From NCBI GenBank assembly GCA_014706295.1, contig JACSVZ010000008.1, positions 16,890,159 to 16,954,158 of the forward strand: a stretch of DNA of 64,000 bases, written 5' to 3'. The translations under genes were made by a program, and so were the position numbers. This document shows positions 24,441 through 36,056 of this stretch, one piece after another. This DNA is from Lycocorax pyrrhopterus obiensis (Eukaryota > Chordata > Aves > Passeriformes > Paradisaeidae). Every line of letters begins with the position of its first letter. Position 1 is the first letter of the stretch. The notes under the pieces were generated by a model, which was not told where the DNA came from, did not search any database, and saw only the letters and a program-made list of their open reading frames with translations.

Positions 24441-26280
24441 GAGCCTCTTGGGGCCTTTCTTTCTTCCTTTCTCTCCCTCTGTTTTCTTTTTTGTTTGGTT
24501 GAAGTTTGACTTGGTGGGAGTGGAGGGGCCAGTGGGTAAGAAATATAAAACCTAACCTTAGGGGCTGTTCACAGGCCGGGGAGTTGAGAGGGGTGACGTA
24601 CTGGGGAGTGCACGGGATGTGGGGGCAGGGAGGCCTGGATTGGAAAGTTGGGCGTAAATGCCTCCAGGACAGAGAATCTAGCTGCCCTGAAGAGCTGAGG
24701 CCAAGCAAGGGGAGGAAGGGGCAGCAGCTCTCCTGGTTTAGTTTGATGATGAGGAATATGGTGGCTTTTTCGGGTGAGACAAGAAAAGCTCAGGGACAAG
24801 AGGAGCACCCTAAAGAGCCAGTTGATGGCCAGTCCTTACCCTGCTGTGTAACAAATGTGCATGCAGTGAGAGACAGCTCCTGTCTGCAAGAGATTTTAAC
24901 CTGAAATAGACAGTGGGGGGGAAATGGATGATTTGATATCAGAAGGTGGCTTAGGAACAAATTGTGGCCCAGAAACCTGACTCCCTTAGTGCTGCATGAG
25001 CTACCTACAAGACTGCAGGTATAGCTGCCATAATGGCTTAGAGACACTGCACTGGGGAATCCAGAACAAACGCTGTGAGCAAACATACATACAAAGACTG
25101 TGTTTGTATGGGGAGACAGGATAAAACTAAATATAATTGTGGTATGTTCTGCACTGTGGTGATATTTACCTGTTGCAGCTGCTGACATTCTTAGCATTTG
25201 CCTGTGCACACTGGATGCCTGTTGGGGTGGGATTGCAGGGACTGAGCACTACTAAGCCTAAGGAGCAATGTGTCCCCATGTTCTCTCAACACAGCTGTGC
25301 TGTCTGTCCTGTGGCTGCTGGGGGATGCAGCTGAAGGACTGCTTTCTTCTTTTTCTCACCTATTTAGATAGCTAGCAGCAGGTTCTTGCAGGCTGTGCTG
25401 TGTTTGTCCACTCTGCCTTCCAGTGTCTTCAGTCTCTGGAAGTAGCTCACGAGGCTTGAGCATTTGGAACATCATCTTTCTCCGTACAGCCATCATCTCC
25501 AGCAGAGCAGAATTGAACAGGAACTGAAAATCTGTGCTCATGGGGAGGATGGCACTTGTGTGCCCAAGCTGAGGAACTTGTTACCCAAGAAAGGATCATG
25601 CTGGGTGTTTTTGCATTACAGTCTTGATGCCAAATTACTGCCTTGCAACTTCACTTTCTGTCAAAAGCTTGCATGTGTGCACATTGTCAAACAATGGGAT
25701 GAAAAAACAAGTCAAAACCCTGAAATTAGAATGAAATAAAAGTGATTTTCATATAGGCTAGGATAGAAATTGCACATTATTTAAAATAAAGTGAAACGGA
25801 TGGATGGATAGATTGGTTTAAACAGCTATTTTTGTATCTTCTGCTAGAATGTCTCAACACTTCTAAGTCTGGCCATTTTATTTTGAGTACTACAGCAATT
25901 ATTTTTTCCTGTAAGCCCCCAGTTCTTAGGATGAATGATTGTAACTGAGAATCTCAGCTTTCTTTTGAGGAAGCTTGTTCTTATACTTGCTATGGAAAAC
26001 TTGAAGAAAGGGTGTTATTGCCCTCAAAAGGATCAGAATCAGAGGCTGAAAACAAGATCTCCCATGTATTGCATTTAATAATTATAAGTGTCTGGTGCTT
26101 TTTTCCAATCTCTATTGTGTGGGGCCTTGCTTGTTAACCTGGGCTACTTAGGCAGCCATGGAGGCATTGCTAAATTCAGGCCCTGTTTATGGTGGTGTAT
26201 ATATAACCCTGCTTATAAAGAGGAAGGAAAGAGAGAAAAGAATTGCAATATGAAATGTAGGGGGAGCAGGCAGTGAGTGG
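24441..26280. other. Noncoding DNA, no gene seen
   Basis: Ordinary sequence with frames up to 139 codons on either strand but no domain. A short gatggatggata run lies near 25800. No promoter, RNA gene or named repeat is supported. Confidence 0.6.
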
Positions 26281-26289
26281 CTGCCACTG

Positions 26290-26555
26290 CGATGCGTGAG
26301 GAGTTGGCCAGGTCCCATGTAAATCAAGGACAAAGTTGACTAATTTCCTGGGTCGGTCATGGTGAAAATATCACATTTCATGGTTTGTTGCCGATTCATA
26401 GAAAAATCCTATTAAAACCGGGCAGATTACTTATACAATTTAAACAAATGATGATCAAAGATTATAACATGTTCTGTGAAGAATGAAAAGGAATAGAAAT
26501 GAATGTGCATCTGGTGAAATGGGGCCAGCTGGGGTTTGCATACAAACTTGCTATT
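26290..26555. promoter_or_regulatory. Candidate conserved element flanking a CpG island
   Basis: AT-rich, non-repetitive block immediately upstream of the CpG island. It contains tgatcaaagatt (about 26452-26463), which carries a TCF/LEF-type core (gatcaaag), plus agattacttatacaattt and ttgccgattcatag. CpGs are kept in an otherwise CpG-poor setting (gcgatgcgtgagg, gggtcggtc). The junction to the island suggests a promoter-proximal regulatory block. No alignment supports this yet. Confidence 0.4.
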
Positions 26556-26697
26556 TTAGCGGTGAGGGGGGAGGGGGGGATGCGGGCAGTTGGGGGTACC
26601 GTGGCCCTTTCTGAGCAGGGCTCCCGGTCGGAGAGCGTCGCCCCCCGCGCGGCAGCCGGGGCGGTGGGGCGGCGGGCCGGGGCCGGGCCGGGCGCGG

Positions 26698-26711
26698 GCA
26701 GCAGGGGGCGC
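26698..26711 (+). promoter_or_regulatory. CTCF-like binding site
   Basis: The word gcagcagggggcgc matches the known vertebrate CTCF core (CCASYAGRKGGCRS) at 13 of 14 positions, differing only at the first base. It sits inside the CpG island. Occupancy is not known. Confidence 0.5.
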
Positions 26712-26796
26712 CGCAGGCCGCGTTTTGAGGCGGAGGCGCGGCGGGGGCTCCGGCCGCTGCCGGGGGCAGCCGGGGATCCCGGCGCCAGGGACGGGG

Positions 26797-26824
26797 GGAT
26801 GGATGGATGGATGGATGGATGGAT
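26797..26824. repeat. (GGAT)7 microsatellite
   Basis: Seven uninterrupted GGAT units within the CpG island. They make the translated Gly-Trp-Met-Asp repeats seen in the chance frames there. Confidence 0.95.
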
Positions 26825-26965
26825 CCCTGGAGTGCGGCCGGTGGGCACGCTGTCCGCTCGGAGGCAGGCAGCCCGCTGCCCATCGGGGTTTCTCGCTCAC
26901 AGCCAGGTACGGTGTGCCTAGCGCGGCTCGGCCGAAGGAGCGCCTGCGCTCGGCCCAGACCCTAA

Positions 26966-27725
26966 ACCCGCACTAACTTGCGATCCCATAACATACTGCA
27001 TCGCTTCCAAGTTGCTCAGGAGGAAAAGCCTAACCTGAAAGCCAACAAAGCTTAGGCTGTGAGATAAAAATGAGTTCTATGTCTCAACAAGACAAGGTCT
27101 ACCCTAGTGGTAAACCAGACTGTTACTGATCCTTGCATAGATCTGTCCCCTAATCCTCATCAGAGTGAAATGTGTGAAACCTTCACAAGACCTTCACAAA
27201 GCATCAAATGCAACAACTATACACTGAAGAAGAGAATATAGATGCACAAACATATGCGTATATTGTAAAGAGCAGTGGCTTTGTGAAGTGATTGCAAAGG
27301 TGGAGATGAAATGAGTAAACAGAAATGCATCTCCAAAGAAAATGGTAGAAATTTTAGCAACATGACAAAGTGATTGGCACTGGGAGCAGAAAAAGGCAGT
27401 TTTTTGTTTTGTTTATGTTTTTAAGGCAGATTTGTGTATTTCACTGTGAAATTGCTACAGCAGACATGGCAGAATTTAATATTTTCCTGTGCACTGCTGA
27501 ACACCCTATACCAAACAGTAATCCACATGAAACCTACTGTAGTGGTTTTCATAGCCCTCATGGCTTGGAAATAGGCTTAAATAGTCAAATCTTCTGACAT
27601 CGCCACTCACTTTCTTAGGATAAACCTATTGAAGCAGTAGACCACTGATGCTCCTGTCACAAGGCTTGTTTTGCACAGCTGCCTGTCTAAGGTCCTCTAT
27701 TGAAGCTTTCCCAAACACTAAAAGA
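26966..27725. other. Noncoding DNA, no gene seen
   Basis: Return to AT-rich background. A 75-codon frame at 27370-27597 has no domain. Nothing else is seen. Confidence 0.65.
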
Positions 27726-27781
27726 CTAGGCAGGACTTGGTGATCTTAAAGGTCTTCTCCAACCTAAATGATTCTATGATA
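27726..27781 (+). mobile_element. CR1 LINE 3' end fragment
   Basis: Contains the hallmark avian CR1 tail order: aggacttggtgatcttaaa, then ggtcttctccaacctaaatg, then attctatgat. Only the last 55 or so bases remain, as is typical of strongly 5'-truncated CR1 copies. CR1 lacks a poly(A) tail and ends in short ATTCTATG-type repeats, seen here once. Confidence 0.9.
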
Positions 27782-27918
27782 GTGTGGGAATTCAGTTGTG
27801 TCTGAAATTTAGGGATGAGGTGTATGAATTTACTCATATTGGTTCTTCTTTTTTATCTATAAATCTAGGGAAATTTAGCAGTAAACTTGTCTCTGCATGG
27901 CGTTCAACTCCAGATCCA

Positions 27919-27948
27919 AACCCTAATGCCATCTCTAACCCTAGGGTT
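27919..27948. repeat. Telomere-like words with a 12-base palindrome
   Basis: The word aaccctaa (27919-27926) is followed by the perfect palindrome aaccctagggtt (27937-27948), in which a C-strand telomere half unit meets a G-strand half unit. Looser echoes follow, such as aatcccaaccctgat near 28690 and ccccaactctaatcc near 28852. This is too short to be a real interstitial telomere array and may be chance. Confidence 0.4.
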
Positions 27949-30269
27949 GTCCAGAGCTGAGGTATCCATGGCTCCCTAATAATTCAGCATAACATATTTA
28001 AACATTCTGAGAGCTACCCTTAACTTTTCCTCAAGGACCAGACAAATAAGCACAAAAACCTCCCACTGTGAATCCTGCCACAAAGCTAAGCCGTAACCTT
28101 ACTGATCATTGTAACGCAAGGACACAGCGCTGCTGAGAAATCAAACATGTTTGCGGCTATCAGCCTCTTATCTTACCACTGAGGATCTGGGAGAGTTCTG
28201 CAGTGGAGATGTGATGCTGCAGAGCCTCCTGTCCCAAGTCCTAAATGTGAACTACTTGCAGTATCATTTATGGCTAAAGAACCTGTTGATCTGTGAACAT
28301 TAACTATGAAAAATTCAATTCCACTGCGGCAGGCTGCAATCCTGGACAGAATTCATCAGTAAATCTGACTGTACAGAACTGTATGTTAAATCTTAGTTTT
28401 AGTCTTCACTTTATTCCTGGCACAAGTGATGGCCTAGAAATTCAGCTATGTCCAAAAGTTAATCAGAAGATGTTTAAATATGCTGATACTGATTTTACCA
28501 CTTATCTTACCTCAAGCAATGATGCCATTCCGGCTCCAGCGTTGATCATGGCTCAGTAACCCCATTCTGTCTGACAATTAAAAATGATACATTTTAATCT
28601 ACTTATCCCTGAGCAGGTTTGGCAGAATTGAGCAACAAAAATTATTTAGCAGAACCTCGTTTCTGGAATGCTAAGCTAGAGCCTAATTGTAATCCCAACC
28701 CTGATTTGACCTCTACCCAGATTCTTGCCATCAGTGAAAAATAAAGAATAAATATTTGGCTATAGCAACATTAACTTTCATCCAGTTTTGTGAGTCTTAA
28801 AGATTTAGACAATTAATTTGCCCCTCTAATCTCTCTTGTTCCAGACTCTATCCCCAACTCTAATCCTATTTTTTGATGACAGCTTAGAAATCCAGAATTT
28901 GGCATTCTCATCTAGTGGTATCAGACTTTGGCTTTTCTCTACAGGTCTGACAGCGGTCAGTAGTGAATTTGGTTTTTTGTCAGATCCTGCTGTCCCTAAG
29001 CATAACTCAAATCCCAACATACCAGCATTATACACTATACTCGCATTGTCACCAGACTTGAATCTACTTGTTCTAGCCTTATTTGATTTTGCAGAATTCA
29101 GCAAATATCCAGCTCTCTGTCCATATCTCTCTAATTTTGTTCCTGACAGAAAACACCAGTCTTTACTACAGACCAAACATTTTTTTCTTTCTTCAAAATT
29201 GGGAATAAGACATTTGAGTCTACTGACACCAGAGTGCTCTGGTATGGATAATCTGTGCATTCAGTGATTTGGCTACAGAGAACTGAAAATTTCATTTTCC
29301 AAAAATGAGTGATTTCACACCTTGAGTGGTGAATAAATAATTTAATTTCTATGTATTCAAGGGGAGCTGAGGCTGATTTATGTTAGCTGATAGTTCTGGT
29401 CTGCAACATACAGCTCTTTGCAATAGAAAGTACCTAATGCTGCTTTGAGGCTAAAAGGACCCTTGTGCTTTTATTCCAAAGTGTGTGTAGAGCATTCCTG
29501 AGTAAAAATCAAGAATGGTCTATAAATGGTATGTGCTGTTGGCTATATCCTGTGCCTCTCTAGGCTTGTACATGTTGTATTCTGGCCAGAGGGTGTGAGC
29601 TAGCACATGGGAATAGCAGCTGGCGAACATGGTGGGAGTCATGGTGCTTGGAGGAGTTGAAGGAACAACTGCAAGTCACCCTATTTTTAATTCAATATTG
29701 AATATAGTGGTATTGGCTTTTCAGATCATGACCTGTTCCAGGGCTGCTAATTACATTTGTGACATGAACGGCCAAAGCAAGGAACTTGGGACACTGGAGT
29801 TAGATTTTACAGAAGATGCCTACTGTGAATTTATGCTATTAAATGTCATCTTTCTTGAAAAATGCCACTTGATGTACATGAATTTTGGATCAAAATGCTG
29901 AATTAAGAAACTGAACTGGACATTAACTTGCTTGTTCACTTTTGGGGAGTGAAGTGACTTCTACTTTGTTTTCAAGTAGGCAGTCAGGATTGAGTGGGAG
30001 AGGCTGTTGGTCACCAGCATATTCTGGATAGGGCAGCCCTGTGAGCAGCTGGTGTTACTTGAAGGTAAAATAACAGAAAATGCATTTAAAGTTGGAGGGC
30101 AAGTGAAAACCACAGATAATGCTTTTTCTACCTGATAGTATGAATAATTATCTTCCAACAGTGATGCCTTAGTGTAACAAAGCAGTCTTAAAGACTTGTG
30201 CTTATGCAGTGCTTAGAGAAGATGGTAAGGACCTCTCACTTGGTATAGCCAACTTACCACCATGGCTGC
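27949..30269. other. Noncoding DNA with unusual open frames on both strands
   Basis: At 28826-29267 both strands are open over almost the same 430 bases (about 143 codons plus, 144 minus) although the DNA is not GC-rich. A further 88-codon plus frame lies at 28293-28559. No domain, transmembrane pattern or repeat-family protein is recognisable in any of them. The stretch is C-rich on the plus strand with recurring short 'aaccct/aatccc' words. I cannot say whether it is an old unclassified repeat or chance. Confidence 0.5.
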
Positions 30270-30480
30270 TTTGAGCCAGCATTTTGTAGACTTAGCATCA
30301 TGTTCATTTCACGTTAATGGTGAGTAAAGCTGATTAGCTGCTGTTTTAACTGCAGGTAACTCATTGTTACTGGCAGGAAACATGTTTCATCTGCATAACA
30401 GTTTCATGTGAGCAGTGGGGAACATTTTCTATTAGCGTTTGTTGATGTGAAACGTGTTTCTTAGTGGAATTATGTTTGGA
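30270..30480. promoter_or_regulatory. Candidate conserved noncoding element
   Basis: Non-repetitive block with homeodomain-type words (cacgttaatgg, ctgattagctg), paired acatgtttc words and gtttgttgatgtgaaacg. It is not coding in any frame. A weak regulatory call, based on texture. Confidence 0.25.
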
Positions 30481-31890
30481 ACTGGAAGAGAACTTGATTT
30501 TCATCTTTAACTCCAACTAGAAAACCTGAATCATGAAAAGGAACTTTTTGATTTTATCCCAGTGATTTTTGGTATTATTTTTAATGTGTCCAAGATGGGT
30601 CTCTATCCTATTTACTATATATATATATATAGTTATTTATATAGCTAATGAAGCTAGAATCAACCTTTTTAATGTTGCCCAAATAATATAAATGTCAGCT
30701 GTATATAGAGGCTGAGGTGAGCTGAGGACGAGTTCCAGAGAAGCTGTATTATACTGCTGTCCCTGACTACCATGTTCAGATGAGCGTGAGCTCTGTAGGG
30801 CCCCAGTGAGGAGCTGAGGTAGGTACAGGTAAGCAGTGTGTGTCCTTTTCTACTCTTGGCAGTGTAATATTCCTTCTTTTCTCTTAGATACCAAGCAATC
30901 CTGTTCATACTTTTCTTCCCCCTAATTTTTTATTTACTATAATGACACCTACCAAAGATCTACACGGCCAGGAGCTTGAGTTTTGAAAGTGATAGAATGG
31001 TAACACTTGCTTTTTAAGAAATGTTTTACTTGCTTTCTTTGCTCATGCTTTCCAGATAATGAAGCCAAAAGAAGCAATGTTTGAGTCACTATCTTTCCAA
31101 AAATGCTTTCATATAATAACTAATTACGTTACCAATTGTGCCTGCCATTCTGAAGGATCTCAAAGCACACAGCCATCCTGAATTATGAGCAAACGCAAAT
31201 ATATGACTCTGTTGTCAGTAAATACTGTGAGACTCTTCTTAAGAAATGTAGCTTCTGTTGGCCTAGAAGGTGTCAGTTGCTTAAGAGTTTGCAGTAGCAC
31301 TGCACAAATGTTTTTGTGAGCAAGGAGGGAAGAATTCCCCATTTGTTATAAATCAGAAAAGGGATTTAGGATGATAGTTGCCTTGCAACTTAGTCATTCT
31401 AAAGAAAAAGTTTTTGCTTGCCCCAAGCTATAAAAATTTTGTAAGAGTATGGCTTCTTTATTTATTTGATAGAGGTAGCCTCTTGATTCTTGACAATCCA
31501 GAAGTTGAATTGTTTCCAAGTATTCATTTGTACTGGGGGATGTGCTTGTGCTTAAGGGCCTGGCATTCACAAAATACAGTCCCAGAGAGCTTTAGGTCCA
31601 AGCGTGACTTGTAAACAAATAATTTAGTTCTGATTTGGCTGACTTAAATCAGGGAAACCACACATTTACTGCTGCAAGCCTCACTTGCTAGTATATATTT
31701 GTATGGCTGGAATGCCAAGGATCCATATTACCTGTGAAGGCGTTGCTATGCTAGACAACATATGAATGCAGAACAAACAAAAGATGATTCCATGCTTTAG
31801 AACTCTAGCAATCTAAGACAGAAGATTGTGACATGGTCAAATCATTATAATTGACAGCAGAGAAGCCAGTGCTTCTGCTTCAACTTGGCT
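30481..31890. other. Noncoding DNA, no gene seen
   Basis: AT-rich, with a TA run at 30616-30631. No frame above 80 codons and no recognisable repeat family. Confidence 0.65.
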
Positions 31891-31983
31891 AAAAAACCCA
31901 CAAGCCAACAAAACAAACAAATAAAAAAAACCTCAACAAAAAAATAACAACAAAAAACCCCAACAACAACAACAAAAAACCCA
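31891..31983. repeat. A/C-rich low-complexity tract
   Basis: Runs of A broken by single or paired C, including caacaacaacaacaaaaaac. It mirrors in composition the T/G-rich tract at 16869-16947 on the other strand. It may be a decayed poly(A)-derived sequence; no parent element is recognisable. Confidence 0.7.
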
Positions 31984-34900
31984 GGCCAAAGCACAGATCC
32001 ACTTGACCTATTTGTAGAGAGGGAAGAGTTAAAGAACAAAAGCACATGGAAAAATCAAAAATCATCTTCTCTTCAAATGGTCTCAAGTGTATGGGGAGGA
32101 AAGAGGAGAGGCAAAACAAAGCACAGAAAATCTGAAGCTTGGACTGCCTTGTTTTTCCATAAATTTTCCAAGATATGTTGGAGACTCTTTTATGCATTAG
32201 CACAGTGTTTAGGAATGAATATTTGTTCAGTGAGATATGACTCTCCCATGGCAGAGCAGTGAAATATAGGATATTTTGCTTGTTGGCAGCAGATTTCTGG
32301 CTGTCTATGTTTTTATTAGTGCAGGTTTTTCTATATGAGCATAGCTATTTATCTAGCAAGCAGGGCCAGCAGATAGAAAGTTGAAGAGAGAGCCAGCACA
32401 GTTCTAAACCATGTCAGTAGATAAAAACCCTTAAGGCAAAATATCTACAGGATTGGGCCGTGTGCCTGAATTAGGGGAAATGCTGTTACATTTTCCCAGT
32501 CGCTTCAATATCCTGCAGTTCTTGCACTTCCACAAACACAATTTAATGCAGCTGATACAATGCCATACTGAGGCATGTGTTGTCAGCTGCCAGCATGCAG
32601 TCTTGGAAATTTTAATTCCTGAGCTAGAAGATGGAAGGAGCTTTTTATTAGAGGTTGTAACAACAGGCTGATGACCTTTAGTGTTTTTCTCATTTACCAC
32701 CAGAGATGGTCAGACAGTTACCCCAAGGGGTTTTGAGGTACACCAGCATCTGTAGTCTGCTGGTCTGCTTTGACTACATGGTGATAGTGGAGGTATAAGA
32801 ATCCAAATAAGCAACTTGATTCTCTTGAGTAATAATCTGAGTGTAATTGTCGGGGTTAAATCACACACTGGGGTGTTCCCTGACGGTAGTGGGAATTTTA
32901 CTTGTGTGTAAACTGGATCGGATCTGTGGGACCTGATCTTTGATTTGTTATGCTTTGCATGTGTGACACATGCTTGTGGAGGTAAGCAGAACCATTACTA
33001 GAGAGGGAGGCAAAGGCAAAGGTTACCAAGTGAAAGAGCAGATCCTTATTTCTAAGGTGATTCCCTAAGCTCTTGGTGTTTTGCTTGAATAGCTGCTGAA
33101 AACAGAGAAGAAGAGGCAGTCTTTGCTCTATAGATTCAGAGAAGAACTGTAAGATAAAAGACAACAGGTGATGAGAATGAGAGGTGGCTTAGGGAATGTA
33201 TGGAGATTGTCTGAAGTAGCAGCAGCAGCATAAACAAGTAGGATGAAGATTTTTTTAAAAATGTCATTATAAAGGATCTTGCAGATGGACTTGTGATGAA
33301 GACCAATGAAACAAGCAAGGGGCATCTGTAAGGAGCTCCATTCCTTTATAAAATCTGTGAGGGGCACAAGGATGCAGATTTGGAGATCCAGCAATTAACA
33401 GAGGGTGTGGGAATAGGGGTGGTTAAGAGGTGGGGCTCTCTTTTCTTGCCTAAAATAAAAGATATTGAGTACAGGTAGCAGTGAAGGTCCTTGAGAGGGA
33501 ATACAAGCAGCTTCTGATTGCTGTGTTAAAGAAAGAAAAAGCAGTGGAGAGGTAGGAAGGAGGGGAGCTCTACTAACAGATAGGCTGGGAAGGTCAAGTG
33601 TGCAATAGCATAGCAGAAAGGTGCAGCAAGTTTCCAGGTCAGAGACATGATGTTTATAAAACCTAGTGATTATGTGGACTGCATAGTTATATCTGCTTTG
33701 GATCATCTAGAGACTCTGCCTTCATGCTCTGTTTTTAGCTTCTCTTATAATCTGGTATTACCTGAATAAAATCTGCATAGTCAAGAGCTTGAAATTGCAA
33801 CAAAACTACTATGAAAGTCAACTAAGTAGGGTCAAAGTGATCTTAAAAGGCCCTTCCAAAGAAGCATGTTATCAAATTATTTAATTGGGGATAAAAGTAT
33901 GCCAGTAAGGGAGTAAACACCGTAGCATCTGAGGATCTACTATGTTTAAATATACTACAGTTTTTAAGCAGTTTCCAGCATGACCAGGTTATAGCCTCTG
34001 GGATATAGAGTGTAGGGGAAGCATTGTTGTTATGCCCATCTTGGTGAGATACTGATGAAGTTCACTGGGGCTACCATCACGTGCAACAAATGCTGAACAA
34101 TAATAATTTGTAAATCAGATTGAGACCCTCTAACAGAAAAAGTGCAATTGTACATCTCTATTATTTAGTTGATATTTCGCACTTATTGCCAGCCTTGATC
34201 TCCCGTTACAAACATTTTTAATTTACAAGCATTTTCCTTAATGCTGTCACAAATACAGAGACATTCCTACTAGTCCAGACTCACTCCCATGCAGTTTTTC
34301 CTGTGACAAGTAGGGCTTTTCTGAAGTGTGCAGAATTCCAGAAAGAAGCAGAAATACCAGCCTTCGTATTGTCAGAATGAAATAAAATAAGTACACATAT
34401 GAGTCAAATATATCGATGCATTTCTTTATTTAGATGATTTAAAGTATCCTTGTGTTTTATAATGATGTAATGTGTGGTTTACTCTACATGACATTAACTA
34501 GCAAAAATAGGCTTGTAGCACCCAAAAGTTGTTCATCTTGTATTTTGGTGCAGTTCTGTTTTCTCCATATTTCCTATTTCAGGGTTTATTTCTGGAACAA
34601 GATTTGTACTGTTTGGAAACTCAGACTTGGATTCTTTAAGAAGCAGACCTTTTCTAAAAAATCAGGTCGCTGGTATATATTTATTGCCTCCAATCCTGAA
34701 AAGATTTTTTTTTAATGTGTTTAGTTTGATTTCAAAATAATTGCCTGGACATATAAAATAAATTGCAGAAATAAATCTGTGTGGATCCAGAGCCCTTACT
34801 AATCAATATATGTGTTCTTCTGGACTTGTTTTCTTCATATCTATTTCCAGAGTTGTAAATACAGGGTATATTGGTTTGAAATACCCTATGTGACTTCTGC

Positions 34901-35045
34901 ACTAAAAGGATTTCTTCTATGAGATTGAAGTTGCAACAATAATGACAATTGCAGTATTAATGGGCAAATTTTAAGTATCCTTCTGGAAAGAATGTCCAGC
35001 ATACAGCTGAAAAATCATTTTATGTGCTAGGTTGGGCACAGAATT
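31984..35045. other. Noncoding DNA, no gene seen
   Basis: Ordinary sequence. A stretch at 32480-32640 (for example ttccacaaacacaatttaat and gccagcatgcagtc) looks denser and could be a conserved element, but the signal is weak. Frames of up to about 104 codons lack domains. Confidence 0.55.
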
Positions 35046-35049
35046 ATAG

Positions 35050-36056
35050 TTAACGGGGTGACATTAGGCTGGTGACCTGTCACTAGTGGGGTTCCACAGG
35101 GCTCCATTTCAGGCCCTGTGCTCTTCAACATCTTCATCTACAACTTGGACACAGGACTTGAGGAATACTAAGTAAGTTTGCCAACGACACTAAAATGGGA
35201 GGGACTGTTGACTCCCTCGAGGGCAGAGAGGCCCTTCAGAGAGACCTCAACAATCACTAATTGGGGTAATCACCAATTTTATGAAGTGTAACAAGCGCAA
35301 GTGCCAGATTCTGCACCTAGGGCAGGGCAACCCTGGTTGTGTGTACAGACTGGGGAAGGAGAGGCTGGAGAACAGTGTTCTGCAAAGGGACCTGGGGGTC
35401 CTGGTCAATGGCAAGCTGAATATGAGTCAGCAGTGCCCTGGCAGCCACGAGGACCAACTGTGTCCTGGGGGTCATCAGGGACAGCATTGCCAGCCGGGCA
35501 AGGGAGGGGATTGTCCCACTCTGCTCTGCACTGAGGCAGCCTCACCTCAAGTCCTGGGGGCAGTTTTGGGCACCGCAACATAAAAAAAAAATTAAGCTAG
35601 TAGAGAGTGTCCAAAGGAGGGCCATGAGAATGGTGAAGGGTCTGTAAGAGACGATGTATGAGGAGCAGCTGAGGCCACTTGGTTTGATCAGCCTGGAGAA
35701 GAGATTGAGGGGAGACCTCATTGTAGTCTCCAACATCCTCATGAGGGGAAGCGGAGGGGCAGGTATTGGTCTCTTCACTCTCATGACCAGTGACAGGACT
35801 CAAGGAAAAAGCATGAAGCTGAATCAGAGGAGAGTCAGGCTGGATATCCGGAGGAGGTTTTTTACCCAGAGAGGGGTCAGGCACTGGAACAGGCTCCCCA
35901 GGGAAGTGGTCACCGCACCAGCCAGCCAGAGTTCAAGAAGTGTTTGGACAATGCTTTCGGGCACATGGTGTGACTTGGGGATGACCTGTGCAGGGCTAAT
36001 AGTAGGACTTGATGGTCCTTGTGGATCCCTTCCAACTCAGCATATTCTGTGGTTCA
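35050..36056 (+). mobile_element. CR1 LINE, 5'-truncated, about 1 kb
   Basis: The sequence starts inside ORF2 at a ggctggtgacctgtcactag word and runs through ctcaacaatc-type and aagtgccagattctgcacct words of the reverse-transcriptase C-terminal region. It continues into ggcactggaacaggctcccc and ends with ggacttgatggtccttgtgg, ccttccaactcagca and tattctgtgg, the CR1 3' end. The copy lacks the 5' UTR, ORF1 and most of ORF2, as most CR1 copies do. Multiple frame breaks and an A10 insertion at 35582-35591 show that it is inactive. The 3' end differs from that of the fragment at 27726-27781, so at least two CR1 subfamilies are present. Confidence 0.95.
35654..35985 (+). pseudogene. CR1 ORF2 C-terminal remnant
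   Basis: In one frame the translation reads through pieces typical of the CR1 polyprotein C-terminus: a YEEQLRPLG...[10 protein letters not shown] stretch, then [13 protein letters not shown], then [17 protein letters not shown] and [12 protein letters not shown]. These belong to the region after the reverse-transcriptase core. The frame is preceded by stops and shifts and runs past the element's end into the 3' tail, so it is a dead fragment and not a host gene. Confidence 0.85.

Larger units (their letters stand above)
26556..26965. promoter_or_regulatory. CpG island, possible promoter
   Basis: An abrupt rise to very high GC and CpG; bases 26641-26700 alone hold twelve CpGs, while neighbouring kilobases have very few. 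Islands like this usually mark vertebrate promoters. No TATA box is evident. A donor-like cag|gtacgg lies at 26904-26912, so a plus-strand noncoding first exon is conceivable. Frames of more than 100 codons are open on both strands because GC-rich DNA has few stops; their glycine-, arginine-, alanine- and proline-rich translations show no domain and are not called genes. A transcript cannot be confirmed from sequence alone. Confidence 0.7.

Noticed and set aside
24205..24708. Minus-strand frame of 167 codons
   Set aside because: It overlaps the MEF2-word block and shows no domain; Ser/Pro/Arg-rich with simple-sequence stretches.
26462..26976. Open frames of 110-140 codons on both strands
   Set aside because: They lie in the CpG island, where stops are rare; translations are low-complexity and include the GGAT repeat.
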